In this document: positions 7,956 to 16,808 of the stretch, in pieces
Layout of the letters: every line of letters starts with the position of its first letter
Numbering within the stretch: the stretch's first letter is position 1
From: Oscillospiraceae bacterium
Lineage (GTDB): Bacteria > Bacillota_A > Clostridia > Oscillospirales > CAG-272
Direction of reading: 5' to 3'
DNA: 30,793 nucleotides
Assembly: GCA_015064425.1 (NCBI GenBank)
Contig: SVSF01000009.1
Span: 1-30,793, forward strand
Position numbers and translations under genes: made by a program
Notes under the pieces: model-generated
Databases searched by the model: none
Told to the model about the DNA's origin: nothing
Seen by the model: the letters and a program-made list of their open reading frames with translations, nothing else

Positions 7956-8006
7956 AAAAGGAATGCAGAAATAAAGGAGAAACAGGTTTCGGCATTCCTT
8001 TTATTT
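7956..8006 (+). promoter_or_regulatory. 5' leader hairpin (attenuator or mRNA stabiliser)
   Basis: An 11-bp perfect inverted repeat, AAAAGGAATGC (7956-7966) and GCATTCCTTTT (7992-8002), encloses 25 bases that hold a ribosome-site-like AAAGGAGA (7973-7980). The right arm runs into TTTTATTT, so the fold resembles an intrinsic terminator as well as a 5'-end cap. It ends about 20 bases before the regulator's start codon. Confidence 0.65.
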
Positions 8007-8025
8007 GGGAAAGGGGGAATTTATA

Positions 8026-8697
8026 ATGTATAAGATCCTGGCAGTAGACGATGAAGATAAGATACGTCTTCTTATAAAAAAATATGCCGAGTTTGAGGGG
8101 TACAGCGTTACTGAGGCAGTGAACGGTATGGAGGCAGTAGAGATATGCCGTAAGAGCGATCACGATATTGTTATTATGGATATAATGATGCCCGAGCTGG
8201 ACGGCTTTTCAGCCTGCAGGGAGATACGAAAATTTTCCTCGGTTCCCATAATAGTTCTTTCCGCAAGAGGAGAGGAATATGACAAAATAAACGGATTCAG
8301 CCTCGGAATAGATGATTATGTTGTGAAGCCCTTCTCACCCAAGGAGCTTATGATGCGCATTGAAGCGGTATTAAAGAGGACCACGGGCGGAACAAAAAAC
8401 AAAGATATTTATACAGCAGAGGGACTTAGCGTTGATTTTACGGGCAGGATAGTTACTGCGGACGGAGTCCGTCTCGAGCTTTCTCCAAAGGAATACGATC
8501 TGCTGTTTTATATGGTGAAAAATAAGAATATAGCCCTTTCCAGAGAAAAACTTATCACAAACGTATGGGGTTACGATTTCTACGGAGACGACAGAACGCT
8601 TGATACTCATGTAAAGCTTCTCAGGAAGTCGTTGGGCGAATACAGTAAATTTATAGTTACTCTCAGAGGGGTGGGATACCGCTTTGAAGCGCCTTAA
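8026..8697 (+). CDS. OmpR/PhoB-family response regulator
   Basis: 223 residues from ATG 8026 with A/G-rich AAAGGGGG upstream; the longer reading from TTG 8005 would begin inside the leader. The receiver domain (1-115) has the acidic pair Asp8-Asp9, phospho-acceptor Asp52 (IVIMDIMMP), Ser79 and Lys101 (VVKPF). The C-terminal winged helix (about 125-223) has the typical LSPKEYDLLFYMVKN, DDRTLDTHV and VGYRFEAP ends. It binds DNA when phosphorylated by the kinase encoded next. The kinase start overlaps this gene by 14 bases, so the two are translationally coupled. The signal sensed is unknown. Confidence 0.93.
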   Translation: MYKILAVDDEDKIRLLIKKYAEFEGYSVTEAVNGMEAVEICRKSDHDIVIMDIMMPELDGFSACREIRKFSSVPIIVLSARGEEYDKINGFSLGIDDYVVKPFSPKELMMRIEAVLKRTTGGTKNKDIYTAEGLSVDFTGRIVTADGVRLELSPKEYDLLFYMVKNKNIALSREKLITNVWGYDFYGDDRTLDTHVKLLRKSLGEYSKFIVTLRGVGYRFEAP

Positions 8698-10168
8698 GCA
8701 AATGACCGTACAGTGGAAGATCTTCTTGTTTCTTCTTCTGTTCGTTGCACTTACACTGTCGGTAATATGGTTATCGCAGGTCTTTCTTGCCGACAAAATA
8801 CACAAGGCGGTAAAAATAAACGACATTGAGTCTACCGCCCATAGGTTGAGCCAGATAAAGGACGAGGACGAGCTTAAAGAAAATGCGGAGGCGATTGCGC
8901 AGAACAAGCAGATATGCCTCATAATATTCAAAGTTAACGAGAGAGAGATCCATCAGATAGCGTCCTCGGACGTTTTGAGAGATTGCGCTATACACCGCAT
9001 ATCCATAAACAGTAAGATAAAGCTTTATAAGAATGCCCTTGTAAACGGCGGAGAGGACCTCCAGCGATTCAGATACGATGTGCATAGCGGGGTGTATTAC
9101 AGCGTTTCGGGGGATCTGTTCTCAAAAGACAGCTCTGTCAGCGGAGATGAGAGCGTAATATACACCAAGGTGACGGAGAGTGAGGATGGATATGACACGG
9201 TAATGATGCTGAACTCCGTTATCTCTCCGTTGGGTACCACCGTTAAAGCGGTAAATGCACAGCTGACAATGGTATCTGCGGTACTTGTGATATTCTCTCT
9301 TGCTATGGCGTGGATGATGTCACGCGGTATTGCAAGACCCATTGAAAAAATGAACTTCAAGGCTAAGGAGTTGGGCAAGGGCAGATACGACGTTGATTTT
9401 ACGAGCCGCGGCTACAGAGAGATCGCAGAGCTTGGCGATACCCTTAACCGTACAGAAAAGGAACTTGAAGAGAACGACCGTATCAAAAGGGATCTTATTG
9501 CCAATATTTCTCACGATCTCAGAACTCCTCTTACCATGATAAGCGGATACGCGGAGATAATGAGGGATATTCCGGGCGAGAACAGTCCCGAAAACGCTCA
9601 GGTTATCGTGGATGAGTCTAAACGTCTTACTACCCTTATAAATGACGTACTTGATATTTCAAGACTTGAAAGAGGGAAAGAGCCTGTGAGCGTAAATCCT
9701 TTTGAACTTACCTCTTCGGTAAGCGGAATGATATCCAGATACAACGCTCTTATCAAGCATGAAGGATACAAAATAGAGTTTGACTACACCGAAGAGATAG
9801 ATGCGGTTCAGGATGAATCAAAAATACTCAAGGTCATATATAATCTTATTAACAACGCAGTTACCTATACGGGAGATGACAGACTTGTAAAGGTGGTTCA
9901 GAGCCGAAACGGAGATAAAGTGCGCTTTGACGTAAGCGACAGCGGAGAGGGTATAGACCCTGAAAAGCTCAAATCTATTTGGGAAAGATACTACAAGGTG
10001 GATAAGGAGCACAGGCGCGCTTCGGTTGGGAGCGGTCTCGGACTTTCAATAGTAAAGACTGTTATGGATATGATAGGCGGAAGGTATGGAGTTATTACCT
10101 CGAAAGGCAAGGGAAGTACCTTCTGGGTAGAATTTGACAGAATTAATACGGCGTATAAGACGGAGTGA
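8684..10168 (+). CDS. Sensor histidine kinase (HAMP, HisKA, HATPase)
   Basis: 494 residues from TTG 8684, which has GAGGGGTGG about 8 bases upstream; ATG 8702 is an alternative without a ribosome site. TM1 about 11-36, an extracellular sensor of some 155 residues with no domain I recognise, TM2 about 192-214, HAMP 215-265. HisKA follows with phospho-acceptor His277 in NISHDLRTPL; then N box LINNAVTYTG, G1 DSGEGID and G2 GSGLGLSIVK. It partners the regulator encoded just upstream. The pgeF gene starts 4 bases after the stop, so all three probably share one transcript. Confidence 0.92.
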   Translation: MKRLKQMTVQWKIFLFLLLFVALTLSVIWLSQVFLADKIHKAVKINDIESTAHRLSQIKDEDELKENAEAIAQNKQICLIIFKVNEREIHQIASSDVLRDCAIHRISINSKIKLYKNALVNGGEDLQRFRYDVHSGVYYSVSGDLFSKDSSVSGDESVIYTKVTESEDGYDTVMMLNSVISPLGTTVKAVNAQLTMVSAVLVIFSLAMAWMMSRGIARPIEKMNFKAKELGKGRYDVDFTSRGYREIAELGDTLNRTEKELEENDRIKRDLIANISHDLRTPLTMISGYAEIMRDIPGENSPENAQVIVDESKRLTTLINDVLDISRLERGKEPVSVNPFELTSSVSGMISRYNALIKHEGYKIEFDYTEEIDAVQDESKILKVIYNLINNAVTYTGDDRLVKVVQSRNGDKVRFDVSDSGEGIDPEKLKSIWERYYKVDKEHRRASVGSGLGLSIVKTVMDMIGGRYGVITSKGKGSTFWVEFDRINTAYKTE

Positions 10169-10172
10169 TCTT

Positions 10173-10952
10173 ATGGGATTTGTATTTGAAACAAAAGGCG
10201 GGCTTGGATATTTTCGCGCAGAAAATATAAAAGCAAAACACGGTTTTTCAACGAGAATGGGAGGGGTAAGCGTATTACCCCACCTTTTTTCACTTAATCT
10301 CGCTTTCGGACGAGGAGACGATGAGGATACCGTGAGAAAAAATATAGAAATATTCTGCTCCGCAATAGAAGTGCCGCAGGACAGCGTGATAAGCGCAAAG
10401 CAGATACATTCCGCAAAGGTGCTACGTGTAGGCCCTGAGGACAAGGGGCTTGAATCAACGGAATGCGACGGCTTCGTTACGGACAAAAAAGGGGTAACGC
10501 TTTGCGTGAAGGTAGCTGATTGCGTTCCCGTTTTACTGTGTGACGGGGAAAGAAGAATAGTATCTGCGGTCCATGCAGGTTGGAGAGGCTCAGCGGCAGG
10601 CATATGTGTAAATGCCGTGAGGGAGATGCTGAAAATAGGGGCTGACATAAAAAACATAAATGCCGCCATAGGCCCGTCTATACACAGCTGCTGCTTCGAG
10701 GTCGGTGAGGACTACAGAGAGGCGCTGAAGGATATGCTGGGAAGCAAATCGGAAAGATATATAATCCAAAAGAACGGTAGCCTCTTTTCGGATATAGTAC
10801 GGATGAATCGCGATATGCTTCTTGAGGCGGGACTTAAAGAAGAGAATATATGCGAGAGCGGAAGGTGCAGCTGTTGTGAGCCGGAACTGTTTTTTTCTCA
10901 CAGAGCAAGCAAGGGGAAAAGAGGTACAATGGCAGCTATGATAAGCCTATAA
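10173..10952 (+). CDS. pgeF: PgeF/YfiH family protein (peptidoglycan editing factor; laccase-domain fold)
   Basis: 259 residues, usual for the family. The three metal-binding residues of the DUF152/YfiH fold are present: His79 (SAKQIHSAKV), Cys117 (VADCVPVL) and His134 (VHAGWRG); the CSCCEPELFFSHR tail is also typical. In E. coli the homologue clears wrongly built UDP-MurNAc peptides; other members have been reported to act as purine nucleoside phosphorylases. The name PgeF is therefore by family, not proof of role. ATG 10173 follows CGGAG by 7 bases and the kinase stop by 4. Co-transcription with a two-component system hints that the pair answers to the cell envelope; this is inference. Confidence 0.88.
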   Translation: MGFVFETKGGLGYFRAENIKAKHGFSTRMGGVSVLPHLFSLNLAFGRGDDEDTVRKNIEIFCSAIEVPQDSVISAKQIHSAKVLRVGPEDKGLESTECDGFVTDKKGVTLCVKVADCVPVLLCDGERRIVSAVHAGWRGSAAGICVNAVREMLKIGADIKNINAAIGPSIHSCCFEVGEDYREALKDMLGSKSERYIIQKNGSLFSDIVRMNRDMLLEAGLKEENICESGRCSCCEPELFFSHRASKGKRGTMAAMISL

Positions 10953-10978
10953 AAAGCCGTATTGGATGATTGCAAATC

Positions 10979-11007
10979 TTGAAATGTTTACATATTTATG
11001 ATATAAT
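10979..11007 (+). promoter_or_regulatory. Extended -10 sigma-A promoter of the Gld-type ABC operon
   Basis: TTGAAA (10979-10984), 17 bases, TATAAT (11002-11007) with TGA in front. The next open frame starts at 11072, giving a leader of about 57 AT-rich bases. I see no terminator between pgeF and this promoter. Confidence 0.9.
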
Positions 11008-11071
11008 AAAAAAATACTGGTTAAAAATACTAAAAATATATAACTTTTGAAATAATTGGGGGAACGTTTAA

Positions 11072-12073
11072 ATGATCAGTGCAGAGAACATCGTCAAAAG
11101 ATATGGCGATAAATATGCGGTCAATGACGTAAGCTTCACCGTTGGAGACGGTGAGATAGTAGGCTTCCTCGGCCCGAACGGCGCAGGAAAGTCAACTACC
11201 ATGAATATACTTACCGGATATCTTTCGTCTACCTCCGGAACCGCTAAAATAGACGGATTTGATATACTGGATGATCCTACGGAAGCAAAGAAGCACATAG
11301 GTTATCTTCCCGAGATACCTCCGCTTTATCTTGATATGACGGTTGAGGAATATCTTAATTTCGTATACGATCTTAAGTCTTGCACGCTGAACAGAAAGAA
11401 GCATATTAAGGAAATATGTGACGTAACCAAGATAAGCGACGTTTATAAACGCGTTATAAAGCATCTTTCCAAGGGATACCGTCAGCGTATCGGTATTGCC
11501 CAGGCACTTATCGGAAACCCCAAGGTGCTTATATTTGACGAGCCGACTATAGGTCTTGACCCGAAGCAGATAATAGAGATAAGAAACCTTATCCGTATGC
11601 TCGGCAGAGATCATTCCGTTATTCTGTCTACACATATCCTCTCCGAAGTTCAGGCGGTCTGCGACAGAATAATCGTAATAAACAAGGGAAAGATCGTTGC
11701 AGATGAAGCAACAGAGAAGATAATCAACGCTACCAACGAGAGCATGAGGATCAATATAAAGATATGCGGTCCCAAAAAGGAAGTTCTTTCGGCTCTTAAG
11801 GAAGTTGTGGGCGTTGCATACGCAGAGGCGATCGGAGAGAACGATTTTGACAGCGTTACCTTCCTTGTTGAAAGCGATGCAGGCGTGGATATCAGAAAAT
11901 CTCTGTTCAATATGTGTGCCCGTAAAAATTGGCCTATTATAGGTCTTGAAGCGGCGGGAGCAAGTCTTGAGGATGTATTTATGTCCCTTGTAAACAGATC
12001 GGAATCCCAGAATAAGGGCAAGCGTTCTAAAATAAGCGCAGGCAAAAAGAATGCCGCTAAGGAGGAAGCATAA
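11072..12073 (+). CDS. ABC transporter ATP-binding protein, GldA-like
   Basis: 333 residues. Walker A GPNGAGKST (34-42), signature LSKGYRQR (132-139), Walker B VLIFDEP (152-158) and the H-loop STHIL mark an ABC ATPase of the ABC-2 (drug/Gld/Nat) class. After residue 215 there is a degenerate alpha-beta domain and then a basic tail of about 20 residues (KGKRSKISAGKK). It powers the permease encoded directly downstream; the stop codon and the next ATG are adjacent with no gap. Start ATG has GGGGGAA about 8 bases upstream. The cargo of Gld-type transporters in Firmicutes is not known; gliding is not implied. Confidence 0.92.
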   Translation: MISAENIVKRYGDKYAVNDVSFTVGDGEIVGFLGPNGAGKSTTMNILTGYLSSTSGTAKIDGFDILDDPTEAKKHIGYLPEIPPLYLDMTVEEYLNFVYDLKSCTLNRKKHIKEICDVTKISDVYKRVIKHLSKGYRQRIGIAQALIGNPKVLIFDEPTIGLDPKQIIEIRNLIRMLGRDHSVILSTHILSEVQAVCDRIIVINKGKIVADEATEKIINATNESMRINIKICGPKKEVLSALKEVVGVAYAEAIGENDFDSVTFLVESDAGVDIRKSLFNMCARKNWPIIGLEAAGASLEDVFMSLVNRSESQNKGKRSKISAGKKNAAKEEA

Positions 12074-12781
12074 ATGTTAGCTATATATAAGAGGGAGATG
12101 AGAGCTTATTTCAGTTCTCCCATAGGCTATATCTTTATCGCCGTATTTCTTGCGGCAAGCGGATTTATGTTTTCCGTGAGCACTTTGCTTGCAGGTACGG
12201 AAAGCGACATCTCTTCCTATTTTGCAATGATGATATATGTTTTGCTTATCGTTGTTCCTCTTCTTACAATGAAGCTGTTCAGCGAAGAACGTAAGACCAA
12301 AACGGAGCAACTGCTCCTCACGGCTCCCGTATCTCTTCCCGGAATGGTATTTGCAAAGTTTCTTGCAGCTTATACAATGTTTGCTATAACATTCCTGGTA
12401 TCCTGCATAAACCTTTTCTCTTTATATGAATACGGAAACCCCAATACCGCAGATCTTATCGGATATATTATAGCAATACTTTTTGTGGGATCGGCTTACG
12501 TAGCGGTTGGAACCTTTATTTCCTCTTTGACTGAGAATCAGCTTGTTTCCGCTATCGGTACCATCGCAGTGCTTGCTGCACTTATTCTTGCAAGTGCATT
12601 TAACGAGAGTATAGATTTCGCTCCTCTGAGAGCAGTTCTTTCCTGGGTGTCCATCTACTCAAGATTCTACAACTTTACCTACGGTATCTTTGATGTTGCG
12701 GCTACCTTCTATTATATATCTATATGTTTTGTGTTCCTGTTCCTTACTGTGCGTGTGTTTGAAAAACGCCGTTGGGAATGA
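12074..12781 (+). CDS. ABC-2 type permease, GldF-like
   Basis: 235 residues, almost all membrane: six hydrophobic helices, the first at about 16-36 after a short MLAIYKREMRAYFSSPIGY head, which is the classic start of this permease family. The cytoplasmic loop after the second helix has the conserved acidic-basic stretch KLFSEERKTKTEQLLLTAPVS. It forms the pore for the ATPase encoded upstream. It abuts the ATPase gene without any spacer and is followed 17 bases later by the GldG-like gene with an excellent GGAGGTG site. Confidence 0.9.
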   Translation: MLAIYKREMRAYFSSPIGYIFIAVFLAASGFMFSVSTLLAGTESDISSYFAMMIYVLLIVVPLLTMKLFSEERKTKTEQLLLTAPVSLPGMVFAKFLAAYTMFAITFLVSCINLFSLYEYGNPNTADLIGYIIAILFVGSAYVAVGTFISSLTENQLVSAIGTIAVLAALILASAFNESIDFAPLRAVLSWVSIYSRFYNFTYGIFDVAATFYYISICFVFLFLTVRVFEKRRWE

Positions 12782-12798
12782 TCGGAGGTGCCGTTTAA

Positions 12799-14277
12799 AT
12801 GAATAATATTATTAAAAACAGAAAATTTAAATATGGATCCTCCGCGGTGATCTTTACCGTTGTGGTAATAGCCGTCATTATTCTTCTTAACGTGGTTTTG
12901 TCCGCTCTTGCAAATACCTTCCTTTGGTATATAGAGATGGATAAGGAGGACTCCTTCTTCGGACTCAGCCAGGGAGCAAAGGACCTTCTCGATTCGGTAG
13001 AGGAGAGCAGTAAAGAAGATCTTAATGTCAGAATAATATTCTGTATGCCTTTGGATAAAATGATAGAGAGCACAGACACCTACCGTATATACGCATGTGC
13101 TCAGTCCTTTGCCGAGGAGTACGATTTTATAAGCATCGACTATCTTGATACTGTTACAAATCCTGCGGAAGCCAATAAGTATAAGACTACTGCAAACACT
13201 TCTATAAATGAAAAGAGCATAATAATCGAAAACGGATCTCAGTTCCGTGTATACAGTATGGAAGCTATGTATGCTACCGCTGCAAGTACGGGCCAGCTCT
13301 TCTCCTTTGTGGGAGAATATAAGATAGCCACCTGTATCCTTCAGTTTACAGGAGACAGCCCTATCGTATGCTTTACGGAAGGTCATGGAGAAAACACAGA
13401 GACCTCCGAGCTTTATGAACTTTTTGAAGATGCGGGCTTCAGCGTCAAGACTGTGGACCTTGCAAGAGAGGAGATAGATGCTGAAACAAGGATACTTGTT
13501 ATAAACAATCCTATTTCTGACTTTTTAGGAGCTGACGATACTGTTAACGAAATAAAGAAGCTTTCTACCTTCTTGGGAGATTTCGGAAACCTTTGGGTGT
13601 TCCTTGACCCCACAACAAGAGTTCTGTACAACCTTGAAGAGATGCTCGCAGACTGGGGCATTCGTTTCGGGGATGCGGTGATCAAGGATTACAGCAGTTC
13701 TCTTTCCGTTGACGGACATGAGCTTGTTTCCGTATATTCCTCAGAGCAGACTACCGGCGCATCTCTGCATGCTCCTTTACGCAGTCTCGAGACCATACCG
13801 AAGACTATTGTGAGCAATGCGCGCCCGATCTACTACGAGGCATCTATACACAACGCTTACGGAAATATAGATACCTCTACGGTTCTCTATTCTACGCCCA
13901 ATGCAGTGTCTGTATCATTCGAAGACGGAAGCGAAGTGCCCGGAACTTATAACCTTATGACTCTTACACGTGAGTCAAGGATCATTGACAACGAAGACTA
14001 TTACTCATATATTCTTGTGAGCGGAACCTCACAGTTTGCCGCTGATAAATATCTTAACGGCAATACCTACGGAAACTCTGATATCCTCTTTGCGGCTATG
14101 CAGGCTTGCGGAAAGGATACTGTTCCCGCAAATATCGACCAGAAGGTATTTGAAGACACCGCTCTTGATATCACTACCTCCGAGGCGTATACATGGACAG
14201 CAGTATATACTGTTGTACTTCCCGTTACAGCTCTTATTATCGGACTTGTAGTATTTATAAGGAGAAAGTACTTATGA
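12799..14277 (+). CDS. GldG-like membrane-anchored auxiliary protein of the ABC transporter
   Basis: 492 residues. One membrane helix near the N-terminus (about 14-38) and one at the very C-terminus (about 465-488) hold a large extracytoplasmic part. That part has the GldG/ABC-type 'uncharacterized transport system' pattern: an early FFGLSQGAKDLLDSV, then EGHGENTETSELYELFEDAGF and ILVINNPISDFLGADD, typical of the GATase-like fold seen in this family. It is probably a periplasm-side (pseudo-periplasmic) partner of the transporter. Its TGA overlaps the ATG of the next gene (ATGA), so the two are translationally coupled. Confidence 0.87.
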   Translation: MNNIIKNRKFKYGSSAVIFTVVVIAVIILLNVVLSALANTFLWYIEMDKEDSFFGLSQGAKDLLDSVEESSKEDLNVRIIFCMPLDKMIESTDTYRIYACAQSFAEEYDFISIDYLDTVTNPAEANKYKTTANTSINEKSIIIENGSQFRVYSMEAMYATAASTGQLFSFVGEYKIATCILQFTGDSPIVCFTEGHGENTETSELYELFEDAGFSVKTVDLAREEIDAETRILVINNPISDFLGADDTVNEIKKLSTFLGDFGNLWVFLDPTTRVLYNLEEMLADWGIRFGDAVIKDYSSSLSVDGHELVSVYSSEQTTGASLHAPLRSLETIPKTIVSNARPIYYEASIHNAYGNIDTSTVLYSTPNAVSVSFEDGSEVPGTYNLMTLTRESRIIDNEDYYSYILVSGTSQFAADKYLNGNTYGNSDILFAAMQACGKDTVPANIDQKVFEDTALDITTSEAYTWTAVYTVVLPVTALIIGLVVFIRRKYL

Positions 14278-15743
14278 TAAGGAGACAGCAGCTGTTTATA
14301 GTTATAGGACTTGCAATTATAGCAGTGCTTCTCGCAGCGTATCTCATCTTTCTTGCTCCTCTGCTTAACGTAAATGATACGGTGGAGCCTCCGGAGCTTG
14401 AAGAAGGGGAGGTACTTTACAACAACAGTACCTTCCTTATGCATGAGCAGCTGGAAGAAGACGATATAGAAAAAATACTCATACACAACGATCATGGGGA
14501 ATTCGAGTTCTATAAACGTAATACCTCGGCGGGAAAGACCTTCGTTATCCGTAATATGGAGACCGCCACCTTTGACAGAACAAAGTTTTCGGGAATACTT
14601 ACTGCTGTAGAGAATCCCATAGTTCTTCAGAGGCTTAAGGACGTTACCGACTACGCACAGTATGGAATAGACTATGAAAATTACTATGTTGTCGGTACCA
14701 AAAACGGTAAGGAGTATAAGGTATACGTAGGAGATATTGCATCCTCTGACGGGGCATACTATTGCCGGATCGAGGGAAGAGATTTCGTGTATTTACTTGA
14801 TACGTCTATAGAATATATGCTTAACGACGTGTATTATTATGTTACACCATATCTTGCAATGCCTACAACTCAGGAAGATTTCTACAAAATAGATGACTTT
14901 TCAATGTACCGTGACGGAGAAAAGATCGTGGGTATAGATTATCTCAACGAGATCGAGAGGGAATCTAACGGAACCACAAACTTTTACAGAATGACCTACC
15001 CTACCGCATATAATGTGGCATTCTCTTCCTTTGAGAGCATTACAAAGGTGTTTATGAATCTCAAAGGTACCGAGACCATAATGACCGATCATACGGACAG
15101 ACCGCTGTCTGATGAAGTGCTGGCTGAATACGGACTCAAAGAACCCAAGTATGAGCTGCGCTTCAAGTACGGTGTATATGCAAACAAAATATACGTATCT
15201 GCACTCAACGAAGACGGAAGTTATTACGCTTACTCCACCCTATTCAATCTGCTTTGTAAGGTAGAGCCTGCGAACTTCAATTTCCTGGATTGGGATATTC
15301 TAAAGTTCGTTGACCCCGCTATGTTTGCTGTAAACATTTACGATATAGCTTCCGTCAGCGTAGAAAGCGACTCCATAAACGAGACCTTCCTTATGAGCGG
15401 AGACGACAGTGAGACCTTCGCAGTAAGAACGAAGAACAGTAACAAAGAGATAACGGCCTCTCATTACAGAGAGTATTATATGAATATACTTACTCTTTAT
15501 CTGAGAGGATATGCAGACCTTGAAGATAACTCATCGCTCAAACGTGAGCTTAAACTCACCGTAAGAACGAGAAAGGGAGTTGAGACGGTCTACGAGTTCT
15601 ATCCTTGCTCTACAAGCCACTGCTACTATACTATAGACGGAGTAGGAGAATTCTATCTGCTTCGTGACGAGGTCGATAAGCTTCTTGCTAATACGGGAAG
15701 ACTTCTCAGAGGAGAACCCGTTGATAATTCTTACAAAAACTAG
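14274..15743 (+). CDS. DUF4340 domain protein, membrane-anchored
   Basis: 489 residues. A basic head (MIRRQQ) is followed by one membrane helix (about 7-28) and a long extracytoplasmic beta-rich part containing DUF4340-like repeats (for example YGIDYENYYVVGTKNGKEYKV and LAEYGLKEPKYELRF, each matching the 'thiol/strand' pattern of that domain). DUF4340 proteins of unknown function commonly accompany Gld-type transporters. I chose ATG 14274, which overlaps the previous stop and has AAGGAG at 14259-14264; a longer frame from 14193 would lie inside the previous gene. Confidence 0.85.
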   Translation: MIRRQQLFIVIGLAIIAVLLAAYLIFLAPLLNVNDTVEPPELEEGEVLYNNSTFLMHEQLEEDDIEKILIHNDHGEFEFYKRNTSAGKTFVIRNMETATFDRTKFSGILTAVENPIVLQRLKDVTDYAQYGIDYENYYVVGTKNGKEYKVYVGDIASSDGAYYCRIEGRDFVYLLDTSIEYMLNDVYYYVTPYLAMPTTQEDFYKIDDFSMYRDGEKIVGIDYLNEIERESNGTTNFYRMTYPTAYNVAFSSFESITKVFMNLKGTETIMTDHTDRPLSDEVLAEYGLKEPKYELRFKYGVYANKIYVSALNEDGSYYAYSTLFNLLCKVEPANFNFLDWDILKFVDPAMFAVNIYDIASVSVESDSINETFLMSGDDSETFAVRTKNSNKEITASHYREYYMNILTLYLRGYADLEDNSSLKRELKLTVRTRKGVETVYEFYPCSTSHCYYTIDGVGEFYLLRDEVDKLLANTGRLLRGEPVDNSYKN

Positions 15744-15785
15744 TACACGGCAAAAGTTTTATACTAGGCCGAAAGAGAGAATTTT

Positions 15786-16808
15786 ATGATAAATTTAAAA
15801 AGAGTCCTCTGCTCTGTACTTGCCATATGTGGCTTGTGTATGACAGTGTTCCTTGGCGCTTGTTCCGATGGCGGTGACACCATACTGAAGGTTGGAGGCA
15901 ACAAGGTCCCTTATGAAATGTACAGATACTTCTATTTCAACACCAAGGCTAATTCCGGCGGTGAAACTGAAGGTTTGCTTGATAAAGTTGCTTTTAATAT
16001 CAAAAGTGCTTATGCCGTTATTCCTATGGCATCGCATTATAAAGTGTCTTTAAATTCCGATGATAAGGAAAGTATAAAAAAATACATTGCTGAGCAGAAG
16101 GCATCGTTCGGAGACGATAATCTCTATTACGACAATATGGAGCAGGCCTACCAGTCGGATTACACCTTGCAGAAGATGCTGGAGCTTCAGCAACTCAGAA
16201 CAAAGCTTTTCCTTGCTCTTACGGACGATATGACTGGAGAGATAGACTGTGCTAAGGACGTAGTCCTTGCGGATATCGGCAAGAATTTTTACCGTACTCA
16301 GCAGATATTCATATCCAATGATAACGGCGATGATATCGAGGCAAACAAAAAGCTGGCTGAAGAACTTTACGCCAGAGTAAAGGCAGGAGAAGATTTCTTC
16401 GGACTTGCAAACGAATACGGAGAAGATCCTGCTCTTATAAATAATAGAGACGGACACTATGCTACCAAGGGACAGAAGATAGAGGAGTACGAAAGCGTTG
16501 CTCTTTCTCTTAAGGAAGGAGAAATGAGCGAGGTTATTGAGACCTATCTCGGATATCATATCATATTGAGGCTTGAGCTTGAGGATGAATATATCGAAAG
16601 ATATTATGAAGATCTGCTCTATCTCTACCAAAACAGAAAGTTTAATGAGATCTATAAGCAATATATGGATGATATGAACATAAGCTACAGCTCTGCATTT
16701 TATAAGATAGATTATGAGGAGATGGAGGCTTACAGAATAAAGAGAAATATCGAAAGCACTGCCGCTACCGAAACGGAAAGCGAAAGCGTATCCGAGACTG
16801 AGACATGA
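15786..16808 (+). CDS. PrsA/SurA-like parvulin peptidyl-prolyl isomerase lipoprotein
   Basis: 340 residues. Basic head, hydrophobic stretch and lipobox LGAC with lipid-modified Cys26 give a type II signal. Helical chaperone-like segments surround a parvulin-type rotamase domain (about 169-266: TQQIFISN..., ARVKAGEDFFGLANEYGEDP, LKEGEMSEVIETYLGYHII). The tail is a Glu/Ser/Thr-rich run. PrsA-type foldases help exported proteins fold outside the membrane. The start has only a weak site (AGAGAGAA), 42 bases after the DUF4340 gene, and no promoter or terminator is visible between them, so it probably belongs to the same transcript. Confidence 0.87.
   Translation: MINLKRVLCSVLAICGLCMTVFLGACSDGGDTILKVGGNKVPYEMYRYFYFNTKANSGGETEGLLDKVAFNIKSAYAVIPMASHYKVSLNSDDKESIKKYIAEQKASFGDDNLYYDNMEQAYQSDYTLQKMLELQQLRTKLFLALTDDMTGEIDCAKDVVLADIGKNFYRTQQIFISNDNGDDIEANKKLAEELYARVKAGEDFFGLANEYGEDPALINNRDGHYATKGQKIEEYESVALSLKEGEMSEVIETYLGYHIILRLELEDEYIERYYEDLLYLYQNRKFNEIYKQYMDDMNISYSSAFYKIDYEEMEAYRIKRNIESTAATETESESVSETET

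Noticed and set aside
10134..10172. Earlier in-frame start for the pgeF gene inside the kinase gene
   Set aside because: The CGGAG site and the usual family beginning both favour ATG 10173.
11072..15743. Gliding motility system
   Set aside because: Only the GldA/F/G-like transporter part is similar; the other gliding components of Bacteroidetes are absent and the same transporter set occurs in non-gliding bacteria.
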